A stretch of 64,000 bases of DNA, taken from assembly GCA_963717475.1 (NCBI GenBank), contig OY970337.1:2294001-2358000 (forward strand), in the 5' to 3' direction. Position numbers and translations under genes: made by a program. The notes below the pieces were generated by a model. It worked only from the letters and a program-made list of their open reading frames with translations, made no database searches and had not been told where the DNA came from. Positions within the stretch are counted from its first letter, which is position 1. Every line of letters begins with the position of its first letter. Shown here in pieces: positions 1 through 7,886 of this stretch. This DNA is from AC-32 sp963717475 (GTDB taxonomy: Bacteria > Actinomycetota > Thermoleophilia > Gaiellales > Gaiellaceae).

Positions 1-37
1 GACTACGAGTACGACCTCGACCGCGAGATCGCGGCCG

Positions 38-1009
38 ATGCGCGCCTACCGGCGGGAGAAGCCGGGCCGGCAGATCCCTGCGAAGGGCCGCGACCGCCTG
101 CTGCTCGCGACCTGGAACATCGCGAACCTCGGCGTCCAGGACCGGCTCGACTCCGACTACGCGTTGATCGCCGAGGTGATGACGTGGTTCGACCTCGTCG
201 CGGTGCAGGAGGTGAACGACGACCTGCGCGGGATCGAGGCGATCCACTCGAAGCTGCCGGCTCGCTACGACCTGCTCTTCTCCGACGCTTCGGGCAACCA
301 GGAGCGGCAGGCGTTCCTCTACGACACGCGGAAGGTGAAGAGGCTGAGGGAAGTCGGGCGGCTCTCGATCCCGCCGAACCAGCTCTCGGCGATCAAGCTG
401 CCCGGGACGACGACCACGTTTCCCGGCTTCGACCGCGGCCCCTATCTCGCGAGCTTCTCCGCGGGCGGGTTCCGGTTCTCGCTGCTGAACGTCCACCTCT
501 ACTACGGCTCGGCGGATCCAGCCGACATCGACCGGCGCGTGCTCGAGACGTTCGCCGTCGCGTGGTGGGCGGACCGCAAGCATCGCGACGCGCGCTCGTA
601 CGTGCCGGAGGTGGTCCCGCTCGGCGACTTCAACCTGCCGAAGCAGGAAGCGGGCGATCCGATCTTCGACGCCCTCTGCGCGCGCGGCCTTCACGTTCCG
701 GCGCACACCTCCCAGATCGGCTCGGCGATCGCGTCGGACTCGTACTACGACCAGATCGCGTTCTTCCCCGGCGCGACGCAGGACCGCTTCACGGGCGCGA
801 GCAACGTCTTCGACTTCGACGGCGCCCTCTTCCAGGACCTGTGGCAGCAACGCCCCGGCTCGCCGTTCCTGAGCTACGTCAGGTACCACATGTCCGACCA
901 CAGCCCGCTGTGGGCGGAGTTCCACACGGCTAGGCCGCCGCTACACTGGGCGACCGTGGATTCGATAGCTCAGTTGGTTAGACCTCCGCCTGATAAGGCG
1001 GCGCTCTAA
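38..1009 (+). CDS. Endonuclease/exonuclease/phosphatase family protein (DNase I-like), 5' end incomplete
   Basis: Predicted metal-dependent phosphodiesterase of the DNase I-like fold; the substrate is unknown. The family motifs appear in order: TWNIANLG near residue 27, VQEV with the catalytic Glu, NVHLYY, LGDFN, and SDHSPLW near the end. The first ATG in this frame is at 38, but bases 1-37 in another frame read DYEYDLDREIAAD, which looks like genuine coding sequence. Dropping one G just after base 36 would join the two, so the true start probably lies left of the window. The last 20 or so residues run into the tRNA-like locus and are probably not native. The family assignment is firm; the role (repair, nuclease or lipid phosphatase) is open. 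Confidence 0.8.
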   Translation: MRAYRREKPGRQIPAKGRDRLLLATWNIANLGVQDRLDSDYALIAEVMTWFDLVAVQEVNDDLRGIEAIHSKLPARYDLLFSDASGNQERQAFLYDTRKVKRLREVGRLSIPPNQLSAIKLPGTTTTFPGFDRGPYLASFSAGGFRFSLLNVHLYYGSADPADIDRRVLETFAVAWWADRKHRDARSYVPEVVPLGDFNLPKQEAGDPIFDALCARGLHVPAHTSQIGSAIASDSYYDQIAFFPGATQDRFTGASNVFDFDGALFQDLWQQRPGSPFLSYVRYHMSDHSPLWAEFHTARPPLHWATVDSIAQLVRPPPDKAAL

Positions 1010-1028
1010 CCAACTGAGCTAATCGCCC
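947..1028 (-). tRNA. tRNA-Ile-like locus with a rearranged, palindromic core
   Basis: Read on the minus strand, the 5' half is a normal tRNA: a 7-base acceptor strand (GGGCGAT) that pairs with 948-954, D arm GCTC-AGTTGGTTA-GAGC, and an anticodon stem CCGCC/GGCGG. The anticodon loop reads TTATCA, six bases and the reverse complement of TGATAA, not the CTGATAA expected for Ile-GAU. The 5' strand of the T arm is replaced by the reverse complement of the D arm, so 966-982 and 1005-1021 form a perfect 17-bp inverted repeat. The T-loop remnant TCGAATCC is present. A TACCAT -10 element at 1039-1044 sits 10 bases upstream, the same geometry as at tRNA-Phe. It is either a damaged gene or a palindromic assembly error. 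Confidence 0.5.
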
Positions 1029-1111
1029 GCAGCGGCCCATGGTAGCCGCACCCGCCTCAGGGATGTTGCCGCCGACAAGACGGGCCGAGAAGACGTCTCA
1101 GTACTGCGGCG

Positions 1112-1291
1112 ATGAAGATTGGTGACCCCGTCCTCCATCAGGGCCGGCGCTACTTTCTGCGCGGGCTCGACCCGATGAGCGTGCCCAACCGGCGCGCCAT
1201 GCTCGAGGACGCCCAGACGGGCGAGGAGACGACAGCGCCCATCACCGAGCTTGAGCCCTGCCCGCCGAACGACCGCCGAGAAGCGAGCTGA
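1112..1291 (+). CDS. Small hypothetical protein, 59 aa
   Basis: I do not recognise a family. The reading frame is short, acidic at the end and well behaved (MKIGDPVLHQGRRYFLRGLD at the start, a TGEETTAPITELEP stretch later). Codon usage is strongly G/C at third positions, like the neighbours. It lies between the tRNA-like locus and the DUF151 nuclease on the same strand, ending 46 bases before that gene. No clear Shine-Dalgarno is visible. It could be a small cytosolic protein or a chance frame; the choice rests on codon bias only. Confidence 0.45.
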   Translation: MKIGDPVLHQGRRYFLRGLDPMSVPNRRAMLEDAQTGEETTAPITELEPCPPNDRREAS

Positions 1292-1337
1292 GTTTGACGC
1301 GCTACCCTCTGACTATGATCGAGGCCGGGGACGCCTG

Positions 1338-1853
1338 ATGTACGAGATGGTCATCTACGGCGTGAGTTTCGACCTCGTCGGTAAGCAGCCGATCGTTCTT
1401 CTCAAGACAGCCGACGGGAACAAGTTCCTCCCGATCTGGATCGGCCACCCGGAAGCAGCCGCGATCCTGATGAAGCTGCAGGGCGCGAGCACGCCCAGGC
1501 CGATGACACACGACCTCGTCACGGCCATGCTCGGCGAGCTTGACGCGCAGGTCGTCCGCATCACCGTGACCGAGCTGAAGGAGAACACCTTCTACGCCAG
1601 CATCACGGTGCAGCAGAACGGCTCCGAGATCGAGATCGACTCCCGGCCGTCAGACGCGATTGCCCTGGCGGTTCGCGCCGACGCGCCGATCTTCGCGGCC
1701 GAAGAGGTCATCGAGGAGTCGGCGATCGAGTTCGAGGGCGAGGGCGAGGAAGTGAACGAGGAAGAGGTCCAGGAGATCGTCTCGGAGTTCAAGCAGTTCC
1801 TCGAGCACGTCACCCCGGACGAGTTCGCCGAGGCGAGCGGCGAAGACGACTAG
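1338..1853 (+). CDS. Bifunctional nuclease family protein (DUF151/BFN domain)
   Basis: A 171-residue protein of the bifunctional nuclease family, named after a plant enzyme with DNase and RNase activity; the bacterial role is not settled. The DUF151 core spans about residues 1-130, with the conserved LPIWIGHPEA and SRPSDAIALAVR segments. An acidic tail follows (EGEGEEVNEEEVQEIV). The ATG at 1338 is chosen because homologues begin with a short MYEMxxxGVSFD-like strand; the upstream in-frame extension is low complexity. A TTGACG at 1294-1299 and a TATGAT at 1314-1319 lie upstream with a short spacer. The stop overlaps the stop of the convergent chorismate mutase gene. Confidence 0.88.
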   Translation: MYEMVIYGVSFDLVGKQPIVLLKTADGNKFLPIWIGHPEAAAILMKLQGASTPRPMTHDLVTAMLGELDAQVVRITVTELKENTFYASITVQQNGSEIEIDSRPSDAIALAVRADAPIFAAEEVIEESAIEFEGEGEEVNEEEVQEIVSEFKQFLEHVTPDEFAEASGEDD

Positions 1854-2128
1854 CCCTGGCGGTCGACCTCACGCTTGGTGAGGTCGAGAATCTCCTCGAG
1901 GATCTCCCTGAGCCCGTCCGCTGAGAGCGGCCCGCGATTTGCGCGGCTCAGGTACTGCAGCATCCACTCCTCGCGCTCGGGATCGACGAACGACATCCCG
2001 CGCGACTCCTTGTAGCTCTTCAGGCGTGCGACGAGCTTCAGCCGCGCATTGATCGCCTCGACGATCGCGCGGTCGTTGTCGGAGATCTGCTCTCGCAGCT
2101 GCCGGATCAGCGGGTCTGGCTCGCTCAT
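1850..2128 (-). CDS. Chorismate mutase (AroQ type)
   Basis: A 92-residue all-helical AroQ-type chorismate mutase, which converts chorismate to prephenate on the way to phenylalanine and tyrosine. The helix-1 pattern IRQLREQISDNDRAIVEAIN and the LVARLKSYKES segment carry the Arg and Lys residues expected for the active site; the C-terminal part (DPEREEWMLQYL, LREILEEIL) matches the rest of the fold. It stands alone without fusion to prephenate dehydratase or dehydrogenase. It overlaps the upstream PrcB-like gene by 4 bases, so the two are probably co-transcribed. Confidence 0.85.
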   Translation of the reverse strand: MSEPDPLIRQLREQISDNDRAIVEAINARLKLVARLKSYKESRGMSFVDPEREEWMLQYLSRANRGPLSADGLREILEEILDLTKREVDRQG

Positions 2129-2523
2129 CTTCCTCGAAGCTTGACGTAGACGGGCTTCGCGCGCCCGTGCATCGTGAGTAGGCGGTAGACGTACGTGACG
2201 CGGGACTCGACCGGTTCGCCGAGCGCGGGCGTCTGCTCGTGGGCGTAGACGTAGATCCCGCGGCGTCGCTCCACCACACGGTCGATCACGAGCGTGTAGC
2301 CGGTGCTCGAGCGCGGCCCGAGCGAGATCACGACGACCTGGTCGCGGTCCCAGTCGAGCTTCGGCGGCTGTGGCGCCCGGCCCGGCATGGTCGCGTCGAG
2401 CAGGCGCGTGAACGAGCCGCGCGAGTGGTAGACGCCGAGGGCTCGGCGGGTGAACTCGACCGTGCCCATCTTTCCGGTCACGTCGCGCCAGGCGATCGGA
2501 TGCGATCCGCCCGCGCCCCACAC
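2125..2523 (-). CDS. PrcB C-terminal-like domain protein, membrane-anchored
   Basis: The C-terminal half (VVVISLGPRSSTGYTLVIDRV through VYRLLTMHG to PVYVKLRG) resembles the PrcB_C domain named after an accessory subunit of a spirochaete protease complex; its function outside that complex is unknown. The GTG at 2523 is the first standard start in frame. However, the reading frame continues upstream to about 2577 and encodes a hydrophobic stretch (VAAVALVAAGWLVYTQV) that looks like a signal anchor. The only candidate start there is an ATT at 2577, overlapping the stop of the L,D-transpeptidase gene. The real protein is probably about 150 residues and secreted or membrane-tethered. Confidence 0.65.
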   Translation of the reverse strand: MWGAGGSHPIAWRDVTGKMGTVEFTRRALGVYHSRGSFTRLLDATMPGRAPQPPKLDWDRDQVVVISLGPRSSTGYTLVIDRVVERRRGIYVYAHEQTPALGEPVESRVTYVYRLLTMHGRAKPVYVKLRGR

Positions 2524-2572
2524 CTGCGTGTAGACGAGCCAACCGGCCGCGACGAGCGCGACCGCGGCGACG

Positions 2573-3925
2573 CTAATAGATGTAGACCGCCGTGCCGTAG
2601 TCGAGGAGCGAGTAGATGTGCGGCGCCGCCCAGATCGGGATCCGGACGCAACCGTGGCTCGCGGCGAACGTGGGCACGCTGTGGTAGCCGTGGATCGCGA
2701 AGCCGCCGACGAAGAACGACGAGTAGTACATCTCCTTCGCGTTGTAGCCCGGCACCTTGCTGTAGACGTGCCAGAGGCCGACGGGCGTGTTCCCGGTCGC
2801 GCCGGTCGAGACCGTGAGGACGAGCGAGACCTGCCCGCCGCGGACGAGGAAGAGCACCTGCAGCTCCTTGCTCACCTCGACGTGCAAGCCGGCGCCGGCG
2901 TGGCGGGGGACCGGGACGTGCGCGACCTCGAGCGCCCGCCAGAAGCGAGCGTCGGTTGCGCCGGTGCGCGCGAGCCCGTGGAGCTTCTGGAAGGCGACGA
3001 CCGCGTCCGCCGTGTCAAAGCCGTAGTAGCCGTTCGCCGCCCCGAGGTCGTAGTGCAGCTCGTGCAGGCGCTGCTCGAGCGCGTAGACGCTCGGTCCGCG
3101 CGAGCCGATGCGCAGGTACGGCACGTACACCGCGCGGCTGACCGTCGTGCCGCCGCCGACGTAGCCCTGCGCGGGAGCGACGGTGAGCCGGATCCGGTAG
3201 ACGGCGGCCCGCCGTGTGCTCAGCCTGATCCGCAGGCGGCCGGTTCCCGTGCGCCTGGCGAAGAGGTGGTTCCCGCGCCAGACGCGCACCGTGAGCGTGC
3301 CCGCGCCGGCCGGCCGCTCGCGCGCGACCAGCAGGAGCGGCCGGCCGACCTGGCCGGAGCCGCTGAAGGCGGCCGTCAGCGCCGGGCGGACGCGGACCGT
3401 TGCCGGGCTCGAGACCGCCGGGCCGTAGCGCGCCGTGTACTGCGCGTCGGGCGTTCCGACTCGCCCGCGCACCGAGAAGCGCCCGCCGTGCCCGGTCTTC
3501 GCGCTGCCGATCCGCGTCGTACCGCGGTAGAGCAGGATCCGCGCGCCCTTCACGCCCGGCACCAGCCGCCCGTGGAAGCGCGCGCGCTGCCCGTAACCGG
3601 CGGTGCGTGGCCCGGAGAGCGAGAGGCCGTACGACGTGATCGTCACGGACGCCTGCGAGGTCTCGCCGACCGGCGATGTCGCGGTCACGCGCGCGACGAA
3701 CTTGCCGGCCGCGTAGACGTGCTGGACGACCGGCCCTTCGGCCGTCGTGCCGTCGCCGAGGTCCCAGTGGTAAGTCGCGACGTCGCCGCCCGCGGTCAGC
3801 GTCACGGTGAGCGGAGCCGCGCCGGTCGCCGGACTGGCCTGCGCGGTGACGGCCGGAGGCGCGGCGTGCGCAGCCGGAACCAACAGGAACGTGAGGGCCG
3901 TGCCGATGATCGCTGCGCGCCGCAT
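2573..3925 (-). CDS. L,D-transpeptidase with PKD and peptidoglycan-binding domains
   Basis: A 450-residue secreted enzyme expected to make 3-3 cross-links in peptidoglycan or to attach proteins to it. Domains in order: signal peptide (residues 1-22, AHAA cleavage region), a PKD-like domain (about 24-95, with YHWDLGDG), a middle beta-rich region with Ig-like repeats, a peptidoglycan-binding type 1 domain (about 272-318), and a YkuD catalytic domain (about 349-450). The catalytic motif SHGCVRIP is present with the nucleophile Cys426, and the conserved FAIHGYH lies upstream of it. It sits in a minus-strand cell-envelope run. Its stop overlaps the probable true start of the PrcB-like gene. Confidence 0.9.
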   Translation of the reverse strand: MRRAAIIGTALTFLLVPAAHAAPPAVTAQASPATGAAPLTVTLTAGGDVATYHWDLGDGTTAEGPVVQHVYAAGKFVARVTATSPVGETSQASVTITSYGLSLSGPRTAGYGQRARFHGRLVPGVKGARILLYRGTTRIGSAKTGHGGRFSVRGRVGTPDAQYTARYGPAVSSPATVRVRPALTAAFSGSGQVGRPLLLVARERPAGAGTLTVRVWRGNHLFARRTGTGRLRIRLSTRRAAVYRIRLTVAPAQGYVGGGTTVSRAVYVPYLRIGSRGPSVYALEQRLHELHYDLGAANGYYGFDTADAVVAFQKLHGLARTGATDARFWRALEVAHVPVPRHAGAGLHVEVSKELQVLFLVRGGQVSLVLTVSTGATGNTPVGLWHVYSKVPGYNAKEMYYSSFFVGGFAIHGYHSVPTFAASHGCVRIPIWAAPHIYSLLDYGTAVYIY

Positions 3926-3945
3926 CGCCGGGAGAATAGATCGCA

Positions 3946-4551
3946 CTAGCGGACGAATGCCACTGCCAGCGCGATCCCGTTGAAGCACGCGTGGAAGAGC
4001 ATCCCGGGCAGCACGCTCTCGGTGCGCAGGCGGAGGACGGCGAGCGCGGCGCCGAAGATGAACAGCGCCGGGAATCCCTGGATGAGCCCGTGCGCGGCGG
4101 CGAAGGCGACCGCGGACACGATCACTGCCGCGACCGCGCCGAAGCGGCGTAGCAGGGCGATGCCCAGCCCGCGGTAGGTGAACTCCTCCGCGATCGGCGC
4201 GACGAGCACGATGACCGCGGCGTTGGCCGCATATGCGAGCGCCTTGTCCGGCTGCCAGTGCGCGGGCTCGAGGCCCTGCTCGCGGGTCGCGTGGAGCACC
4301 GACTCGAGCGCGTTCTCGGCGATCAGGATCCCGATGAAGAGGACGAGGGCGAGACCGAGCGCCCGGCCCCATGAGCGCGGCTGCCGGACTCCGAGCTCAC
4401 CCCACGGAATGCCGCGGGCGATCCAGAGCGCGATGCCAAGGATCAGGAGCTCCTCGACCAGGCCGCTGACGGCGAAGCCGTACTGGTAGAGCGCGTCACG
4501 AGGCGGCTTGCCGCCGCTCGCGCGACCGATGTACGCGAAGAGCGCGAGCAC
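3946..4551 (-). CDS. CPBP family intramembrane metalloprotease
   Basis: A polytopic protein of the CPBP/Abi family, related to CAAX-processing enzymes. The diagnostic motifs are present: EEFTYRG (the EExxxR signature), AFAAAHG with its His, and the HACFNG motif in the last helix. The standard GTG start at 4551 cuts into a hydrophobic segment. The frame stays open upstream to a CTG at 4623 (then SLAAPVKASASNRKLAGWLA), which would restore the first membrane helix and overlap the stop of the upstream lipoprotein gene. I keep 4551 as the conservative start but think 4623 is more natural. The substrate is unknown. Confidence 0.85.
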   Translation of the reverse strand: MLALFAYIGRASGGKPPRDALYQYGFAVSGLVEELLILGIALWIARGIPWGELGVRQPRSWGRALGLALVLFIGILIAENALESVLHATREQGLEPAHWQPDKALAYAANAAVIVLVAPIAEEFTYRGLGIALLRRFGAVAAVIVSAVAFAAAHGLIQGFPALFIFGAALAVLRLRTESVLPGMLFHACFNGIALAVAFVR

Positions 4552-4619
4552 TCCGGTCAGGGCGAGCCATCCGGCCAGCTTCCGGTTCGACGCGCTGGCT
4601 TTGACGGGGGCGGCGAGGC

Positions 4620-5480
4620 TCAGCGGAACGCGTCCGGGTGGAGGATCCGCGCGACGGCGAGCAGCGCCTTCCCCACGCCCGGGCCCGGCTGGGCGAGGCG
4701 GCTGGGCACGATCCCGAAGCGACCGGAGCGCACCGCCGCGAGCTTCTTCGTCACGCGGTTCGCGCGCAGCTGGGCCAGCGTCGTGCCGCCGCCCGAGAGG
4801 GCCACGTAAGCCTGCGGGTCGAGCGAGGCCAGGCGCTTGAGCGGGAACGGTCCCTGCTCCGGGCTCGGCCCGGCGACGTCCTTGCCTTTCGCGGCCTCGA
4901 CGATGCTCCCGAGCAGGCTGCGGGAGCCGATCGTGCTGAAGCCGCCGACGTCGATGAAGGTCGGGACCGCGGGGGTGCCGCTCAACCGTTCCGTGACCTG
5001 CCGGCGGTCACGCTGGATCCCCGCCGTCACCCGGCGCGCCGCCACGGGCCGGCCGGTGAGGAGGCCGACGTCGCCGATCGCGCGCTCGACGTCGCCGAGC
5101 GAGCTGTCGGGGGTGACGTAGACAGCCGCGTTCGTCGCGGACCGGGCCCGTGCGAGGTCGAGCGGGTCGACGTCGCTCGACGCGACGATCAGGTCGGGGC
5201 GGGCCTTCTTGATCTGCGCCACGAGCGGCAGCCCGACCAGCGAGTCGTCGACGGTCACGGTCCTGCGCTCGAGGCCGAGCGCCCGCAGGATCCGGTGCGG
5301 GCCCGGGCCGAGCGGGACGATCCGCCGCGGCGTCTCGGCCAGTGCGGTCGGATGCTCCGCCGCGCCCTGAACGGTCACCGGGTAGATCGGCACGCCGGCC
5401 CCGGTCGGCTCGGTCCGTTCCCCGCAGGCGGTCCCGGCGGCGAGGAGCGCGAGCGCGCAGGTGGCGAGCGCGATCCTCAT
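4620..5480 (-). CDS. ABC transporter substrate-binding lipoprotein (helical-backbone metal receptor type)
   Basis: A 286-residue lipoprotein with a clear lipobox (LLAAGTAC, lipidated Cys near residue 20). The rest follows the BtuF/FhuD-like fold: RRIVPLGPGPHRILRALGL, ARPDLIVASS, and LASLDPQAYVALSG are the usual positions in cobalamin or iron-chelate binding proteins. No permease or ATPase gene is adjacent, so the ligand and partner are unknown. It starts at an ATG that overlaps the stop of the upstream mannosyltransferase (ATGA), which suggests translational coupling. Transport of a metal chelate is the best guess but rests on fold resemblance only. Confidence 0.75.
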   Translation of the reverse strand: MRIALATCALALLAAGTACGERTEPTGAGVPIYPVTVQGAAEHPTALAETPRRIVPLGPGPHRILRALGLERRTVTVDDSLVGLPLVAQIKKARPDLIVASSDVDPLDLARARSATNAAVYVTPDSSLGDVERAIGDVGLLTGRPVAARRVTAGIQRDRRQVTERLSGTPAVPTFIDVGGFSTIGSRSLLGSIVEAAKGKDVAGPSPEQGPFPLKRLASLDPQAYVALSGGGTTLAQLRANRVTKKLAAVRSGRFGIVPSRLAQPGPGVGKALLAVARILHPDAFR

Positions 5481-6724
5481 GCCACCCACTGCCAGAGCGC
5501 CCATTGCACGACGGCCACGCCGAGCAGCAGCGAGCTGACGCAGAGGATCGCCGTGTGCGCCCGCGGTCGGCGGCCGATGACGGCCAGCGCGAGGAAGAAC
5601 GGGAAGATCGTCAGCCCGAAGCGCGGGATCGAGAGCAAGGGCCAGCGCTCGCTCGGAACGCTGAGCGGGATGGCGAGGCTCACCGCGGCGAAGAGGCCGT
5701 AGGGTGCGCCGAACCGCCGCCAGGCGATGACCGTGAGCGCCACGAAGAGGACGAGGAAGGCGAGGTTCTCGAGGTTGATCGTCGCCGCCCGGATCGGATC
5801 GGTGTCCTGCACCGCCGTCCAGTAGACGTGCGTGTGCGAGCCGGATGCGAGCTGCTCGACGCCGGCCCAGCCCGCGCGCAGCCCGTCCCAGATCCCGCCG
5901 AGCGGACCGGCAGGCGACAGGTGCCGGCTCCAGATTCGCTGCGCGTGCAGGAACGCCCAGGGGTCGCCCTCCGCTTGCCAGAGGTAGAGCGGGTACGCGG
6001 CGAACAGCAGCGGGGCGACGGCGAGCGAGGCGACCGCGCGCAGGCGGTCACGCTCCTGCCAGGCGATCAGCGCCAGAGCCGGCAGGAGCGCGACGCCGGT
6101 CGGCCGGGCCAGGAGAGCGAGCCCGGTCACGGCGCCCGCGGCGAGGAAGCGGCGGCGCTCGGCGAGCGTGAAGGCCGCGAGCGTCAGCAGCAGGTAGAGC
6201 GACTCGCTGTAGACCGCCTGCAGGAAGAGGGCGAACGGGAAGAACGCGAGGTAGAGCACCGCCCGCCGCGCGCCGTCTGCCCCGAGCCGCTCCTCGGCGA
6301 TCCGGTGCAGGAGCAGGAACGAGCCGAGCGCCGCCGCGAGCGAGATCAGGATCCCGGCCAGCACGTAATGGCCGAAGAGGGCGCGCCCGAGCACGGCCAC
6401 GGCCCCGGGATAGAGCGGGTAGAACGCGGAGGCAGCGCCGCTCGCCGCGCTGTAGCCGTGCTCCGCGATCCGCAGGAACCAGACGCTGTCCCAGCGCGCC
6501 CAGACGTCAGTGACTGCCCCGAGGTCGTGCGTCAGCGAGGGGTCGTCCCAGCGCGCCGCCCGCGGGTGCCGGTTGGGCACGAAGACGAAGAGCGCGAACA
6601 GCGCCGCAGCCCAGATCGCGGCCCGCGACCAGAGGAAGATCTCCGGAGCGGGATTGGCTGCGGGAGGAAGCCGCAGCTCGCGGCGAGCCGTCCGCGGCTC
6701 GCGTACGCGTTGACCGGCGGACAC
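5477..6724 (-). CDS. PIG-V/Gpi18-like mannosyltransferase family protein
   Basis: A 415-residue GT-C type membrane protein with about 9-10 hydrophobic helices. The N-terminal loop carries the WDSVWFLRIAEHGY signature seen in bacterial relatives of PIG-V, followed by AFYPLYPG and ALLARPTG, typical of polyprenyl-phosphate-sugar dependent transferases. It probably moves a mannose from polyprenyl-phosphate-mannose to an extracytoplasmic acceptor; the acceptor is unknown. It is the first gene of a tightly coupled minus-strand run. The start region is uncertain, since homologues often begin closer to the APEIFLWSRAAIWA segment. Confidence 0.8.
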   Translation of the reverse strand: MSAGQRVREPRTARRELRLPPAANPAPEIFLWSRAAIWAAALFALFVFVPNRHPRAARWDDPSLTHDLGAVTDVWARWDSVWFLRIAEHGYSAASGAASAFYPLYPGAVAVLGRALFGHYVLAGILISLAAALGSFLLLHRIAEERLGADGARRAVLYLAFFPFALFLQAVYSESLYLLLTLAAFTLAERRRFLAAGAVTGLALLARPTGVALLPALALIAWQERDRLRAVASLAVAPLLFAAYPLYLWQAEGDPWAFLHAQRIWSRHLSPAGPLGGIWDGLRAGWAGVEQLASGSHTHVYWTAVQDTDPIRAATINLENLAFLVLFVALTVIAWRRFGAPYGLFAAVSLAIPLSVPSERWPLLSIPRFGLTIFPFFLALAVIGRRPRAHTAILCVSSLLLGVAVVQWALWQWVA

Positions 6725-6743
6725 GGCGCGCGATGATACTCGG

Positions 6744-7151
6744 ATGGCCCCGCGCTACTTCACGCCGGAGGAGGCGAACGCCCAGCTCGAGCGCGTCCGT
6801 CCGGCAGCTGAGGCCCTGGTCGAGCACCGCCGCGCGATGGCGGATGCCGCACGCGAGCGCGCCCGGTTCGTGCAGCGGATCGCTGGAAACGGCGGCGACT
6901 TCGATCCTCAGGAGCCACGGATGCTCGAGGAGCAGTTCGAGCGCGAGGGCCAGGCGGTCGCCCGCTGCGTCCAGGAGCTCGAGAAGCTCGGCGTCCAGGT
7001 GAAGGACCTGGACCGCGGTCTCCTCGACTTCCCCGCGCTGCGCGACGGCGAGGAAGTCCTGCTCTGCTGGCAGGTCGGCGAGGACGAGGTCGCCTTCTGG
7101 CACGGCCTCGAAGAAGGCTTCGCCGGCAGGAAACCTCTCCCGTTCGACTAA
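6744..7151 (+). CDS. DUF2203 domain-containing protein
   Basis: A 135-residue soluble protein matching the DUF2203 pattern: RYFTPEEANAQLERVRP at the start, a helical middle, LGVQVKDLDRGLLDFPA, and the end VLLCWQVGEDEVAFWHGLEEGFAGRKPL. The function of this family is unknown. It opens a plus-strand cluster with the MscS channel (12-base gap) and a class A penicillin-binding protein. No Shine-Dalgarno is visible at the ATG. Confidence 0.88.
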   Translation: MAPRYFTPEEANAQLERVRPAAEALVEHRRAMADAARERARFVQRIAGNGGDFDPQEPRMLEEQFEREGQAVARCVQELEKLGVQVKDLDRGLLDFPALRDGEEVLLCWQVGEDEVAFWHGLEEGFAGRKPLPFD

Positions 7152-7163
7152 CCAGGCGGAACG

Positions 7164-7886
7164 ATGCCCTGGTGGCACCGCCTGATCGTGCTGGGCGTGG
7201 TTCTTGCGATCACGCTCGCAGCCGCGCGCTTCGCGGACCGGCGGCTCTCGCGCAGCGACCTGCCGGCGAGCGCGGTCACGCGGTACCGGGTGCTGCGCCG
7301 CAGCATCGTCGCCCTGATCATCTTCATCGGCGTCCTCTCCGCGCTGCTCGTGATCCCGGAGGTGCGGGCGGTCGCCACCGGAATTCTCGCCTCGTCCGCG
7401 ATCGTCGGCATCGTCGTCGGCTTCGCGGCCCAGCGGACGATCGGGAACTTCATCGCGGGGCTGCTGATCGCCTTCGCGCAACCGCTTCGCATCGGCGACT
7501 CCGTCGAGATCGACGGCACCGCCGGCATCGTCGAGGAGATCGGGCTTACCTACACCTTCATCCGGGTAGCCGACAACGATCACCTCGTCATCCCGAATGA
7601 CCGAATCGCCTCGGATACCATCCTCAACTCGTCCCTCCGCGGGCGAAGGAAGCGCGCACAGGTGACCGTCCAGATCCCTCTCGATCGTGATCTCGCAGCC
7701 GTCTCGGAGCTGCTTCGCGAAACGGCTGCCGACGAGCAGGCGGAAGTCACCGTGACCGCTCTCGAGGACAAGGCCAGCCTGGAGCTGACCGTCTGGGCCG
7801 AGGACGAGGCGTCGGCCTCCCGAATCGAGAGTGAGCTCCGCCTGCGCGCGCACGAGCGGCTGCGCGAGGCCGGAGTCTTCACGTGA
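7164..7886 (+). CDS. Mechanosensitive ion channel family protein (MscS type)
   Basis: A compact MscS-type channel of 240 residues that would release solutes on hypo-osmotic shock. Hydrophobic helices occur at about residues 3-20 and 45-70. The pore-lining TM3 is IVGIVVGFAAQRTIGNFIAGLLIAFAQPLRIGDSVEI, followed by the beta domain with IRVADNDHLVIPNDRI. The Gly/Ala-rich pore pattern is typical. It overlaps the next gene by 4 bases (GTGA), so the channel and the penicillin-binding protein are probably co-translated. This fits an envelope and turgor role. Confidence 0.9.
   Translation: MPWWHRLIVLGVVLAITLAAARFADRRLSRSDLPASAVTRYRVLRRSIVALIIFIGVLSALLVIPEVRAVATGILASSAIVGIVVGFAAQRTIGNFIAGLLIAFAQPLRIGDSVEIDGTAGIVEEIGLTYTFIRVADNDHLVIPNDRIASDTILNSSLRGRRKRAQVTVQIPLDRDLAAVSELLRETAADEQAEVTVTALEDKASLELTVWAEDEASASRIESELRLRAHERLREAGVFT

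Noticed and set aside
1315..1340. Seven-codon frame ending in TGATG at the DUF151 start
   Set aside because: Possible translational coupling, but a TATGAT -10-like hexamer overlaps its ATG and either reading is equally supported.
2618..3949. Long plus-strand frame opposite the L,D-transpeptidase
   Set aside because: Composition is Arg/Asp/Ala-rich shadow sequence; the minus strand carries a full signal peptide, domains and catalytic motif.
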